This document shows, one piece after another, positions 28,529-37,400 of a stretch of DNA of 64,000 bases. The DNA comes from JBHYDC01 sp051861205 (lineage in GTDB: Bacteria > Pseudomonadota > Alphaproteobacteria > Rhizobiales > Pleomorphomonadaceae). The stretch spans positions 129,246 to 193,245 of the forward strand of contig JBHYDC010000007.1 in the NCBI GenBank assembly GCA_051861205.1, read 5' to 3'. Position 1 is the stretch's first letter; each line of letters opens with the position of its first letter. Below the pieces are notes generated by a model. It made no database searches and was not told the DNA's origin. It worked only from the letters and a program-made list of their open reading frames with translations. The translations under genes were made by a program, and so were the position numbers.

Positions 28529-29059
28529 TCACGCGGCCAGCACGGCTGCGTCCACCGGCAACCGTTCGCCGGCGGGCCGGATCACGCCGGCGGCGCCTGT
28601 CAAGGCACCGGACTTCAACTCCAGCGCGAGTAACCGGTGGCGCTCGAACGGGCCGGGCATGGCAAGCCCGCCGGTCGAGGCGGCCGAAAATCCGAACCGC
28701 TCGTAATAGGCGGGGTCACCGACCAGCAGGATGGCACCATGGCCACGCTCCGCTGCCCGCGCGGTAGCAATCCGCATCAGCGCGGCACCGATGCCGGCCC
28801 CCCGCTGATCGTCCGCCACGGCGAGCGGTCCAAGGAGAAGCGCCTTAGCGCCAAGCCGCCAAGCCGTCACATGCCAAAGCCGGACGGTTCCAACGAGCAG
28901 CGACCCATCGACCGCAACCAGCGAGAGCCCGTCCGCAGGCATACGGCCGTCGCGGATACGCTGAGACGACTTCAAAAACCGCGCCGGGCCGAACGCCCGG
29001 TCGAGCAGCATTTCGCGCGCCGGCACATGGCCAGCCTCTTCATCAAGATAGGTGATCAT
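28529..29059 (-). CDS. GNAT-family N-acetyltransferase (YhbS-like)
   Basis: A 176-residue acetyl-CoA-dependent acetyltransferase. The acetyl-CoA loop is LAVADDQRGAGIGAALM, preceded by a LLLGPLAV strand and followed by the GDPAYYERFGFSAAS block of the YhbS subfamily. The ATG at 29059 (MITYLDEEAGH) is chosen over an upstream in-frame ATG because the extra residues look non-family. The acceptor is unknown. It lies downstream of ornithine decarboxylase on the same strand, about 100 bp away; a polyamine acceptor would be a guess. Confidence 0.87.
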   Translation of the reverse strand: MITYLDEEAGHVPAREMLLDRAFGPARFLKSSQRIRDGRMPADGLSLVAVDGSLLVGTVRLWHVTAWRLGAKALLLGPLAVADDQRGAGIGAALMRIATARAAERGHGAILLVGDPAYYERFGFSAASTGGLAMPGPFERHRLLALELKSGALTGAAGVIRPAGERLPVDAAVLAA

Positions 29060-29161
29060 AGCGAATGTCCCCCTCCCGGCGCGTGGCCAGGGCAAGGAAA
29101 ACCAGAGGACCGGCCATTTAGCGGCCGGCGTTCGCTCGGAAAATCGGGATCGATCCGACGC

Positions 29162-30292
29162 TTAGATCACGTAAGACTGAAGCGGCGAAAACCCGTTGAA
29201 CGCCACCGCCGAATAGGTGGTGGTATAGGCTCCCGTTCCCTCGATCAGCACTTCGTCGCCGATCTCCAGCGTCAGCGGCAGCGCATAGGGCGTCTTCTCG
29301 TAGAGCACATCGGCCGAATCGCAGGTCGGGCCCGCGAGCACGCAAGGGCTCGTCTCCGCCCCGTCGCGCGGCGTGCGGATCGGATAGCGGATCGCCTCGT
29401 CCATCGTCTCGGCGAGACCGCCGAACTTGCCGATGTCGAGATAGACCCAGCGCAGCGTATCGTCGGTGTTCTTCTTGGAGATGAGCACCACTTCCGCCTT
29501 GATCAGCCCCGCGCCGCCCACCATGCCGCGACCCGGCTCGATGATCGTCTCGGGGATATCATTGCCGAAATGCCGCCGCACCGCGTCGTCGATCGAGCGG
29601 CCATAGGCCTCGGTCGCCGGCACGTCCTTGAGGTAGCGCGTCGGGAACCCGCCGCCGAGGTTTACCATGCGAAGTTGAATGCCCTCTTCGGACAGCGTCC
29701 GGAAAATCCCAGCGGCCGAGGCAAGCGCCCCGTCCCAGGCTTCCGTATTGCCCTGCTGCGATCCCACATGGAACGAGATGCCATAGGCCGTCAGCCCCAG
29801 CGCATGGGCATGCTTCAGCACGCCCGCCGCCATCTCCGGCTCACAGCCGAACTTGCGCGACAGCGGCCATTCGGCCCCTGCCCCGTCGCACAGGATGCGG
29901 CAGAACACGCGGGCGCCCGGCGCCTGACGGGCGATCTTCTCCACCTCCGCCTCGCAGTCCACCGCGAAAAGGTGAATGCCGAGTGCAGCGGCGCGCGCCA
30001 CGTCGCGCTCCTTCTTGATCGTGTTGCCGAAGGAAATCCGGTCCGGCGTCGCGCCTGCCGTCAGCGCCATCTCGATCTCGGGGATCGAAGCGCAGTCGAA
30101 GCACGAGCCGAGATCAGCCAGCAGCGACAGGATTTCCGGCGCCGGGTTCGCCTTCACGGCATAGAAGATCCGCGTGTCGGGCAGCACATGGCGGAAGGCG
30201 AGGAAGTTCTCGCGGACAACGTCCAGGTCCACCACGAGGCAGGGGCCTTCGGGACGTCGGGTCGCGAGGAAATCGAGGATGCGAGCGGTCAT
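29162..30292 (-). CDS. PLP-dependent ornithine decarboxylase, alanine-racemase fold
   Basis: A 376-residue fold-type III decarboxylase that makes putrescine from ornithine, and in some homologues cadaverine from lysine. K47 in FYAVKANP binds PLP, HVGSQQGN and VNLGGGFPTRY form the phosphate region, EPGRGMVGGAG is conserved, and C324 in GPTCDSADV is the catalytic cysteine from the partner subunit. Its length is normal for the short bacterial ODC group. A leader of over 400 nt resembling the speF RNA precedes it. Homospermidine synthase 14 kb away would use its putrescine. Confidence 0.93.
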   Translation of the reverse strand: MTARILDFLATRRPEGPCLVVDLDVVRENFLAFRHVLPDTRIFYAVKANPAPEILSLLADLGSCFDCASIPEIEMALTAGATPDRISFGNTIKKERDVARAAALGIHLFAVDCEAEVEKIARQAPGARVFCRILCDGAGAEWPLSRKFGCEPEMAAGVLKHAHALGLTAYGISFHVGSQQGNTEAWDGALASAAGIFRTLSEEGIQLRMVNLGGGFPTRYLKDVPATEAYGRSIDDAVRRHFGNDIPETIIEPGRGMVGGAGLIKAEVVLISKKNTDDTLRWVYLDIGKFGGLAETMDEAIRYPIRTPRDGAETSPCVLAGPTCDSADVLYEKTPYALPLTLEIGDEVLIEGTGAYTTTYSAVAFNGFSPLQSYVI

Positions 30293-30433
30293 CGGGATCT
30301 GCCCTTCATGCGTCCAATCGGTTACGACAAGCGGATGAGTCGCCGCGCCAGAAAGCCGTTGTGGAGACGGCCGTCAGCGATAGAGACACCCGCGGCCGCG
30401 CCCTTAACGGGAACGGCGCGTTGGTTCAAAGCC

Positions 30434-30474
30434 ATAAAAACAGACTGAAACGCCGAAGCGTCGTCCGGTTTCAG
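30434..30474 (-). terminator. Attenuator-like terminator in the ornithine decarboxylase leader
   Basis: On the minus strand, CTGAAAC (30468-30474) pairs with GTTTCAG (30445-30451) around a smaller GCTTCGGC hairpin, and a short T run (30436-30440) follows. It sits 140 nt before the start codon, inside the leader, where premature termination could control expression. Confidence 0.55.
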
Positions 30475-30760
30475 GGTCTAGAGCCTTTGATTGGATCGGG
30501 CATGCCGGTCCGCACGTCGGGCAAGGAAGTAGTCGCCTCTTTAGTGACCCCGGCGGTTGGAGCGCCGGAAGAGACCAAAAAAGCCCTCTACGTCGTTGCT
30601 TTAAGTCGCGTCCGCCGCTTGAGAAGCGGCTTAGACCCGGTTCTAACTCCGGTCACCGGCTTGCCCTCGACGGAACCGCTGTCAGCGGCCCTATCGATGC
30701 CGGCACGCAACCACAGGCACGTGCGAAATTGGGCGAGACGGCATGTACGCTTGCCGGCCC
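30434..30760 (-). ncRNA. speF-type leader RNA upstream of ornithine decarboxylase
   Basis: The 677-bp gap upstream of the decarboxylase has no credible gene but is rich in RNA structure on the minus strand. There are hairpins CCGCTGTCAGCGG-like at 30676-30688 and GCCGCTT-CTC-AAGCGGC at 30614-30630, a conserved-looking tract with GACTTAAAGCAACGACG and GGGCTTTTTTGGTCTC (about 30568-30605), and the attenuator-like stem. This position and layout match the alphaproteobacterial speF motif (Rfam), a large leader of unknown ligand, presumed to respond to a polyamine or ornithine. The boundaries are approximate. I cannot run a covariance model here. Confidence 0.65.
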
Positions 30761-30969
30761 CTGTACGCAAGTGGAAATCCATATGTGCCGACATTATTTG
30801 CCCGGCCACATCCATGATGAAACCTTGAGCACGCGCGCCACCTGGACCAGCCCTGCTTCGCACACCGAAGCGTGAGTAGCGGGCCGATTGCCCTTGCTCC
30901 CCACTGTCAATAAAACCGGATGATCAGCGCAGCTTGCGATACGGCCCGACGCATCCTGGAGACCACGGC

Positions 30970-31881
30970 TTGGACACCCTCACCCGCATGCGGACCTTAG
31001 TCGAAGTCGTTGAGGTCGGCGGATTTTCCGCCGCCGCCCGCAAGCTCGGCCGGTCGAAGGCCCTAATCTCCAAATATGTCAAGGAACTTGAGGACGAGCT
31101 CGGTGCGCGCCTCATGAACCGCACCACGCGCCGCCTGTCGCTCACCGAACTCGGCCAAGCCTATTACCGCGACGCCGTCGAAATCCTCCAGCGCGTCGAC
31201 GACTTGCAAGACCGGGTCCGCGATCGCCACGGCGAACCCAACGGCCTCCTCCGGATCACCGCACCCCGCACGGCGGGAGACACCACGGTCGGCCAAGCCA
31301 TCATCGATTTTGCCGTCGCGCACCCCGCAATCAAGCTCGACCTGCGCCTGGACGACCGTTTTGTCGACCTCGTCGACGAAGGCTTCGACTGCGCTGTTCG
31401 TATCACCGAGATGCAGGATTCCAGCCTGATCGCGCGCAAGCTGTCCGACTATCGATTCGTGATCGCGGTCCGGCCCGATATTGCCGCCGTCCACGGCCGT
31501 CCCGTCCATCCGAACGACTTGGCGGATCTGCCCTGTGTCATCGATTCGAACCTCAAGAGCCGTTTCACATGGCGTTTCCGCGTCAATGGCGAGCGCCACT
31601 CGATCCAGGTTTCAGGCCGGGTCGAGGTGAATTCACCTACCACCGTGCGCCTCGCCGTTCTTGCCGGCCTTGGCTATGGCTCGGTGCCTTACGTCACCGT
31701 GGCCGACGATATCGCCGCCGGCCGCGTTGAAATCGTCCTGCCGGAATACGAACTCGGCCAAGCCGCCATCCACATCGTCTACCCTCACCGCCGGCATCTC
31801 TCGGCCAAGATCCGCGCCTTCGTCGACTTCATGGTCGAGTGGTTCGACAAGAACGGCGCCAACTGCCGCGCAGGACTATAG
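30970..31881 (+). CDS. LysR-family transcriptional regulator
   Basis: A 303-residue DNA-binding regulator. The winged helix-turn-helix is at about 5-63 (VEVGGFSAAARKLGRSKALISKY is its core region, with RRLSLTELGQAYY closing it), followed by a periplasmic-binding-fold effector domain. I prefer a TTG start at 30970 because GGAGA lies 7 bases upstream and MDTLTRMRTL is the usual beginning in the AaeR/DsdC-like group; an in-frame ATG at 30934 lacks a ribosome site. No enzyme operon is divergent from it, so its target is not obvious; the decarboxylase leader lies across the intergenic region. Confidence 0.88.
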   Translation: MDTLTRMRTLVEVVEVGGFSAAARKLGRSKALISKYVKELEDELGARLMNRTTRRLSLTELGQAYYRDAVEILQRVDDLQDRVRDRHGEPNGLLRITAPRTAGDTTVGQAIIDFAVAHPAIKLDLRLDDRFVDLVDEGFDCAVRITEMQDSSLIARKLSDYRFVIAVRPDIAAVHGRPVHPNDLADLPCVIDSNLKSRFTWRFRVNGERHSIQVSGRVEVNSPTTVRLAVLAGLGYGSVPYVTVADDIAAGRVEIVLPEYELGQAAIHIVYPHRRHLSAKIRAFVDFMVEWFDKNGANCRAGL

Positions 31882-31982
31882 GGCCGCCCGCACATCGAGC
31901 ATGGCTCGCGCGCCGCGCCATCCTTGCGCCCGAATCCCAACCCATGCACACTAGCGTGCTTTTCCGACATGAGACGAACCGT

Positions 31983-32639
31983 ATGCTCGGCCACCTCGTC
32001 CGCACCTTGACCATCCTCGCCGTCCCGGTCCTTGCAACCCCAGCGTTCGCCCACCCTCACGTTTTTGTGGATGCCAAGGCCGACGTGGTGTTCGACACGG
32101 CCGGTAAGGTGACGGCGATTCGTCAGGTCTGGCGCTTCGACGACGGCTATTCCGCCTTCGCCAGCCAGGGCCTCGACGCCAACGGCGACGGCACATTCTC
32201 GGTCGAGGAATTGCAGCCGCTCGCGGACCTCAATGTCGAATCTCTCAAGGAATTCGGCTATTTCACCTTTTTGGCGGCAGGCGACCGGGACGTCGACTTC
32301 GCAGCCCCCACGGAATACTGGATCCAGTCCGATGGCGGCCTCCTCACCCTCTACTTCACCCTGCCGACCACCAGTCCCGTCGAAATCCGAAGCCTGCCGG
32401 CCCAATTGGAGGTCTACGACCCCACCTTCTTCGTCTCTTTCGTTTTCGTCGAGGACAACCCGGTCACTCTCGTCAACGCGCCTGCCGGTTGTGGCTCGGA
32501 CGTGATTCGTCCCAAGGAGCTAGACCCTTCGATCGCGGCCACGCTGGCAGACATCCCTGCCGACCAGCGCGAGATCCCCGCCGAACTGCAACTCTTCACC
32601 GAAGAACTGAGCAACGGAGCCGATCTGAAGTGCCCGTAA
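31983..32639 (+). CDS. DUF1007 family periplasmic protein
   Basis: A 218-residue exported protein with a signal peptide (MLGHLVRTLTILAVPVLATPAFA) followed at once by HPHVFVDAK, the metal-binding-looking start of DUF1007. An EF-hand-like DANGDGTFSVEEL lies at about 62-74. DUF1007 proteins nearly always sit next to a NicO-type nickel/cobalt transporter, as here, and are thought to help metal handling. An ATG at 31944 would add 13 residues before the signal. Its last codons overlap a possible GTG start of the transporter. Confidence 0.87.
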   Translation: MLGHLVRTLTILAVPVLATPAFAHPHVFVDAKADVVFDTAGKVTAIRQVWRFDDGYSAFASQGLDANGDGTFSVEELQPLADLNVESLKEFGYFTFLAAGDRDVDFAAPTEYWIQSDGGLLTLYFTLPTTSPVEIRSLPAQLEVYDPTFFVSFVFVEDNPVTLVNAPAGCGSDVIRPKELDPSIAATLADIPADQREIPAELQLFTEELSNGADLKCP

Positions 32640-32653
32640 TCTCGCGACCCGTG

Positions 32654-33721
32654 ATGCGTCTGACCCTTGCCGCGCTCATGCTGGCTTCAGCGGTTGCCGC
32701 CGCCCATGCAACGGCGAGCCCCTTCGGTGTCGGCCTGCCGGAACCGGCCCCCACGGGAGGTGGCTTACTGCCAAGCCTGTTCCAGACGATCGCAGCCTGG
32801 CAAAGCAGTTTCTACCGCGACCTCACCGCCACGATCCGCGCCATGAAGACCGACGGAACAGCAGGCTTTTGGTTGATCACCGCCTCATTCCTCTATGGCG
32901 TTTTGCACGCGGCCGGCCCCGGCCATGGCAAGGCAATCGTTTCGGCCTATGTTCTGGCAAACCGCGAAACGGCCCGCAACGGCGCGTTTCTCGCCCTCGT
33001 CTCGGCCCTGGCACAGGGCGTCACGGCCGTTGCTCTTGTCTCAGTCGCCGCCATCATACTCGGCGCCACATCCATGGCCATGACCCGCGCGGCGGAGCTT
33101 TTTGAGATCGGCTCGTTCGCTCTCGTAACCGGTCTCGGCATCTGGCTGGTTTGGCGCAAGATCGTCAGACCGCTCGCCGATGGCTACGCTGCACGTTTCG
33201 CGCCGATCGTCGTCGGAGGTCCATCGCTCCAGCGGGCCGGCAAGCCTCATAGCCACGCTGGGCACAGTCACGGCCACGAGCATCACGATCATCACGCCCA
33301 CCACCACGCGCCCCATGCTCATGACCACACCCACGGGGCAATCATATGTGAGCACGGTCATGTCCATGCGGCCGGCCCGTCGCTCGCGGCCGGTCCGCTC
33401 AACTGGTCAAAGGCGTGGACCACGATTGCCGCCGTCGGACTAAGACCCTGTACGGGCGCACTGATCGTGCTGGTCTTCGCACTCTCGCAGGGTCTTTTCA
33501 TCGCCGGCGTCGCCGCGACCTTCGCCATGGCGCTCGGCACGGGCCTGACGGTCGCAGCGCTGACGCTTGGAGCGGTGAGTGCGCGTAGCCTAGCCGTGAA
33601 GCTCTCGGGCGGCGGCGAAACCGCGCATGCGCACCGGGTTCACACGGGCGTCGAAGCGCTCGGCGCCGTCCTCGTTCTACTGTTCGGCATCGTTATGCTG
33701 GGCGCAAGCGTTTCCGGCTGA
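32654..33721 (+). CDS. Nickel/cobalt transporter, NicO/RcnA type
   Basis: A 355-residue inner-membrane protein with about six to seven helices. The N-terminal helix region is followed by the NicO motif HAAGPGHGKAIVSAYV (H85, H91). A large His-rich loop (about residues 195-245, more than 20 His in alternating H-x-H runs) is the likely metal sensor or binding site. A second motif, GLRPCTGALIVLVFAL, is typical of RcnA-like exporters. Import or export cannot be settled from sequence, but the family is mostly efflux. A GTG at 32630, overlapping the DUF1007 gene and preceded by GGAG, is an alternative start. Confidence 0.88.
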   Translation: MRLTLAALMLASAVAAAHATASPFGVGLPEPAPTGGGLLPSLFQTIAAWQSSFYRDLTATIRAMKTDGTAGFWLITASFLYGVLHAAGPGHGKAIVSAYVLANRETARNGAFLALVSALAQGVTAVALVSVAAIILGATSMAMTRAAELFEIGSFALVTGLGIWLVWRKIVRPLADGYAARFAPIVVGGPSLQRAGKPHSHAGHSHGHEHHDHHAHHHAPHAHDHTHGAIICEHGHVHAAGPSLAAGPLNWSKAWTTIAAVGLRPCTGALIVLVFALSQGLFIAGVAATFAMALGTGLTVAALTLGAVSARSLAVKLSGGGETAHAHRVHTGVEALGAVLVLLFGIVMLGASVSG

Positions 33722-33729
33722 CGGAGGCT

Positions 33730-36216
33730 TTAGCGCAGAACGGCGAGGCTTTCGTCCGCCAGCGCTTCCAGCATAACCTGTCCATCGGCCCCAACACGGA
33801 ACACGCCAAACCGCGCAGGCTCGTATTTGGCCCCGGTACCTTCCTTGAAGAACCAAGCGTCGGTGCCCACGATCCAGGTGCCGCCCTTCCACGTCAATGT
33901 CATTGCCACCTGATTGGCGGGAAGTGTCTCGGGTCGCTTCTCGACCAGAGCGACGACGGTCGCAACGCCCCGGGCATCCACCTCGGCGATTCCCGTCATG
34001 CTGCGCGCCGTCCAAAACGCCTCCGCTTGGCTGCCGTCCGGCGGCAAGGCAAATCGAAGCGCCATATAGTCGCCCTGCATGATCGATCGCGGATCGACGG
34101 GCGCAAGCGCCACAAACACTGTCCGCCCAGAGCGCAGCAGCGCCTCCTTCTCCCACACGCCGGGTCCGACCACGGCTGCGGTCGCCGTGACGCTAAGCCC
34201 GATCAGCGTTGCCGCCAATGCGGACCGGGCAGGCGCGGCGCGACCCGCCGGAGCTGGCATAAGCGTGCCGCGAGAAGACGTCACCACGATCGCGCCAAGC
34301 GCCAAACCCAGCCCGATCAAGAGATAGGCCTTCTCCACCAGAGACCATCCGAGCCAGTAATAGAAGCTTCCCACGATCCACAGAAACGCCACCGCCGCGA
34401 ACACGCCGAGCGCCCCGCGCCCTTTCGCAAGGGCTGCCGCCAGCACGAAGACAGCAGCTCCAAGACCCGTCACGAGCGCCGCTATAGCGGTAACCGCCGC
34501 GGCAATGCTTGCCCCGACCACACCGCGCACGGCAACGTAGCGCCGCCACATAAGCCCCAGCCCCGCAACAGCCGCGGTGATGGATATCAACTGACCGGTC
34601 CGGGTCAGGATAAGCGCGGGGAGGCCTGTCCCCGGCTCGCCACTCGGCGGGAGAGCGTCGACGCCGCCGATCCAAGACTCGAGAAGAAACGTCTGCCCTG
34701 CAGCCATGATGAGCGCGATCACACCCGCCACCGTCCAGCCCACGGCGAAGGGCGTCACCGCCGATGCGAGCTTGCCGGGCCCCGATTCGGAACGAAGCAC
34801 CGGCAGCAACAGCAAGGCGCCAGCGCCGGCCACCGCCCCCAGCATCGCAGCGATTCCCCCAGCGACTGGCAAAACATCAAAACTTTGCCCACCAAGGTGG
34901 TTTGCGAGGGCGATCATGGCGTTCGCGGCCGACGCAACCCCCAGCAAACCCCGGATCCATCCATGGGGAATCGCGGCTGCAACCGTCATCGTCACCAGCA
35001 TCATGACCGCGTTTGCGCTGGTAAACGTTCCGTCCCTGAACAGGCTTAAGCCCAGGAACGCGAGGCCAACCAGGAGCAGGATCACGTTGAACTGCTGCAC
35101 AAAACCTCTGGATGGCGCCATCCGAAGAAAAATCACGGCAACAGCGGTCAGACCCACCCCGATTCCATAGGACAGGGAGCCCGCCAACAGATAGTCCTCA
35201 AGCATCATCCAGAGGAAGCCGAGAAAGCAGAAAGCCGCCAGAAGCGCCCCTATACCCGTCAGGACGGTGACAGGCCATGTTCCTATCGCAACGCCGCCCG
35301 TCGGTCCCAGGACCCCGTATCGTCTAGCGATCTTGAGGAGAAGAACGGCTGTAATCGAAATGACGGCCGCAATCAGAAGGCCCCAGATCAAGAACAAGCC
35401 TATGGCATCCTCGATGTTGCTTGAAACGGCGCGGCCAATGCCGACGATCACCAAAATGTCGGCCGCGAGCGCGGAAAAGCTCAACAGCACGAAATCCAGC
35501 GGCCGGAGAGCTAGAAACACAGCGATAGCGGTAGCGCACAGCGCCAAACCGATGGCGTAGACTGTAAGCTGCTCGTCTGTGAGGATCGCCGGTAGCGCCG
35601 CGCTGAGGATAAAGCCGAGCGTGAGGAAAACCGCCACGCGCTGCGACCAGTGAGTTGGTCCCAGAAGCCTTGCAGAGAAAGCGCCCGGCGCAAAGACGGC
35701 GGCCGTTACAACCGCGACAGCCCAGGCCGGACCGACAACCGCTACGGCCGGGTTCCAAAGGGTACCGCCCTGCGCAAAAACCCAAAGCGGCAGAGCCGTG
35801 AAAACTACTAGGATCCACGGGATCCAAACCGCCTCATGGCGAGCCGCCAGCGCAAGCGGCAGCGTCAAGGCCGCCCAGAAGGCAAACAACTGCCAAGGGT
35901 CGGCCCCTGTCTGATAGGTCTGCCCGACCACTGCGAGCAGCGCCCCGGTCGCAAGCAGCGCTACAAGCGACGACGGAGCCCGTGCGGGCCCCCATAGGAC
36001 TGCGAGGAGGCTTGATCCCGCGATGACCGCACCGACGACCCCGAATTGACCAAACCGGCCAAAATGGCCCCAATTTGCCGCGATCCAAAAGATCAGGCCA
36101 AATCCAGCAAGTGCGGCCGCGCCCATCGCCGCGCCCCGCAGAACCGACCTTCGGTCATGCGCAAGATCGGATTCGGCCCTAGCCTTGGATCCAGCAGAAG
36201 CGAATAATGTGTTCAT
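33730..36216 (-). CDS. DUF2157-DUF4401-GDYXXLXY fusion membrane protein
   Basis: A very hydrophobic 828-residue inner-membrane protein with around 20 predicted helices. The N-terminus is DUF2157-like (LIFWIAANWGHFGRFGQFG, then VVGQTYQTGADPWQLF). The middle is DUF4401-like repeated helices, with HLGGQ and SFYYWLGWSLVEKAYLLIG. The C-terminal periplasmic domain holds the GDYXXLXY signature (IMQGDYMALRFALP) plus FGVFRVGADGQ. In many bacteria these parts are two or three neighbouring genes; here they are one chain. The function of all three families is unknown. It converges with the Ni/Co transporter (8-bp gap). Confidence 0.83.
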   Translation of the reverse strand: MNTLFASAGSKARAESDLAHDRRSVLRGAAMGAAALAGFGLIFWIAANWGHFGRFGQFGVVGAVIAGSSLLAVLWGPARAPSSLVALLATGALLAVVGQTYQTGADPWQLFAFWAALTLPLALAARHEAVWIPWILVVFTALPLWVFAQGGTLWNPAVAVVGPAWAVAVVTAAVFAPGAFSARLLGPTHWSQRVAVFLTLGFILSAALPAILTDEQLTVYAIGLALCATAIAVFLALRPLDFVLLSFSALAADILVIVGIGRAVSSNIEDAIGLFLIWGLLIAAVISITAVLLLKIARRYGVLGPTGGVAIGTWPVTVLTGIGALLAAFCFLGFLWMMLEDYLLAGSLSYGIGVGLTAVAVIFLRMAPSRGFVQQFNVILLLVGLAFLGLSLFRDGTFTSANAVMMLVTMTVAAAIPHGWIRGLLGVASAANAMIALANHLGGQSFDVLPVAGGIAAMLGAVAGAGALLLLPVLRSESGPGKLASAVTPFAVGWTVAGVIALIMAAGQTFLLESWIGGVDALPPSGEPGTGLPALILTRTGQLISITAAVAGLGLMWRRYVAVRGVVGASIAAAVTAIAALVTGLGAAVFVLAAALAKGRGALGVFAAVAFLWIVGSFYYWLGWSLVEKAYLLIGLGLALGAIVVTSSRGTLMPAPAGRAAPARSALAATLIGLSVTATAAVVGPGVWEKEALLRSGRTVFVALAPVDPRSIMQGDYMALRFALPPDGSQAEAFWTARSMTGIAEVDARGVATVVALVEKRPETLPANQVAMTLTWKGGTWIVGTDAWFFKEGTGAKYEPARFGVFRVGADGQVMLEALADESLAVLR

Positions 36217-36240
36217 TCGATAACCTCGACCAGCCAGCGC

Positions 36241-36990
36241 TCACCGGCCAGCCGCATATTCATGCGCCGCTGCGCCAAAGGCGTCAAAAATTTGGGCTGA
36301 CGGCCCGTCGGTCGCAACCCAATACTCCGGATGCCACTGCACCCCAAGCGTGAAACCCTTGGCGTCCTTGACCGACACAGCCTCGATGACGCCATCGCTC
36401 GCCACCGCCTCGATCTGCAAGCTCGGCGCGATGTGCCCAATGGCTTGACGGTGCAGCGAATTCACGTCGACCGTATCACCCCCGAGAATGCGCCCAAGGC
36501 ATCCGCCGGCGGCGACATGCACAGGATGACGGATGGCAAAGCGGGCTTCCTGAAGGTCGGTCTCCGGCGCACGGTGGTCCATGCGCCCTTCCTTCTCCTG
36601 AACTTCGGACATCAAGCTGCCACCCAGCGCCACGTTAAGCTCTTGCAAGCCCCGGCATATGCACAGAAGTGGCACCCCGCGCTCCACCGCCAAGCGAATG
36701 AGCGGCAGCGTGGTAGCGTCGCGCTGATGATCATAGGGCTCCATCTCCGGCGACGGCGTTACGCCGTAGAGCGCGGGATAAACGTTGGAGCGCGACCCGG
36801 TGCACAGCACGCCGTCCACCCGGTCGAGAACCGCGCCAAGGTCCAGCCGATCCCCAAAAGCCGGCAAAATCAACGGCATTGCGCCCGCGCGCGAGATCGT
36901 GGCGTCGAGGTAGGAATGGGGCGCGGCATGCCAATCATAACCCTGAAAACTGCGGACATCGGGCGTCACGAGAATAACCGGCACGGTCAT
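36241..36990 (-). CDS. Gamma-glutamyl-gamma-aminobutyrate hydrolase family (peptidase C26)
   Basis: A 249-residue class I glutamine-amidotransferase-like hydrolase of the PuuD group, which releases glutamate from gamma-glutamyl compounds. The nucleophile Cys is in PLLCICRGLQELNVALGG, and the catalytic His-x-Glu is in GVQWHPEY. The polyamine pathway uses such an enzyme to free GABA from gamma-Glu-GABA, but no puuA or puuB is nearby, so the substrate is open. The ATG at 36990 is used; one at 37023 is also in frame. It lies 24 bp upstream of the three-domain membrane gene in the same direction. Confidence 0.87.
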   Translation of the reverse strand: MTVPVILVTPDVRSFQGYDWHAAPHSYLDATISRAGAMPLILPAFGDRLDLGAVLDRVDGVLCTGSRSNVYPALYGVTPSPEMEPYDHQRDATTLPLIRLAVERGVPLLCICRGLQELNVALGGSLMSEVQEKEGRMDHRAPETDLQEARFAIRHPVHVAAGGCLGRILGGDTVDVNSLHRQAIGHIAPSLQIEAVASDGVIEAVSVKDAKGFTLGVQWHPEYWVATDGPSAQIFDAFGAAAHEYAAGR

Positions 36991-37400
36991 GGCAGGCGCA
37001 GATCCTGGTTCATTGTATTTCAACGGGATACTGCACCGCCCGCGCTCAGCGTCAAGCCGTCATGATCGCTCGTGAAATCCATTCTCAGTCGAGCCCCGCT
37101 GCAAAAGCTACGAACCTTAAAACCATCAGCCTTAACCGGGACTGACGAAGTTAACCAGATGCCTTGTCAGATCCTGACTCTTCGCTGCCTGAATTCCAAG
37201 ATACGCAAAGGTATCGCTTGTTCTATCAATATCTTTCGTTTTATCTCGGTTCGGGAAGGTTGGTCCGTAAGACGAGCGCTGGACAGGTGGAGGGGCCTGT
37301 ATGCGCTTCAGACGTCTCGCCGGATCGGCCGTGAATGCCCAAAAATATCAGGAGCCGGAGCAGAATCCGCCCCTACGAAAAAATAATCGGGAGGACTTTG
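36991..37400. other. Intergenic region between puuD-like gene and TRAP binding protein
   Basis: About 410 bp divergent region. Open frames here lack ribosome sites and family resemblance. Promoters for both sides are expected. I see no riboswitch fold or clear operator. Confidence 0.5.

Noticed and set aside
28637..30448. Plus-strand open frame of 603 codons opposite the GNAT and ornithine decarboxylase genes
   Set aside because: Both minus-strand genes have full catalytic motifs; the plus-strand frame has no start signal and a shadow-like composition.
30361..30828. Plus-strand open frame in the ornithine decarboxylase leader
   Set aside because: There is no ribosome site and no family resemblance; the structured minus-strand leader explains the region better.
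33240..33370. Repetitive CAC/CAT tract that looks like a short repeat array
   Set aside because: It encodes the His-rich loop of the Ni/Co transporter and has no regular unit.
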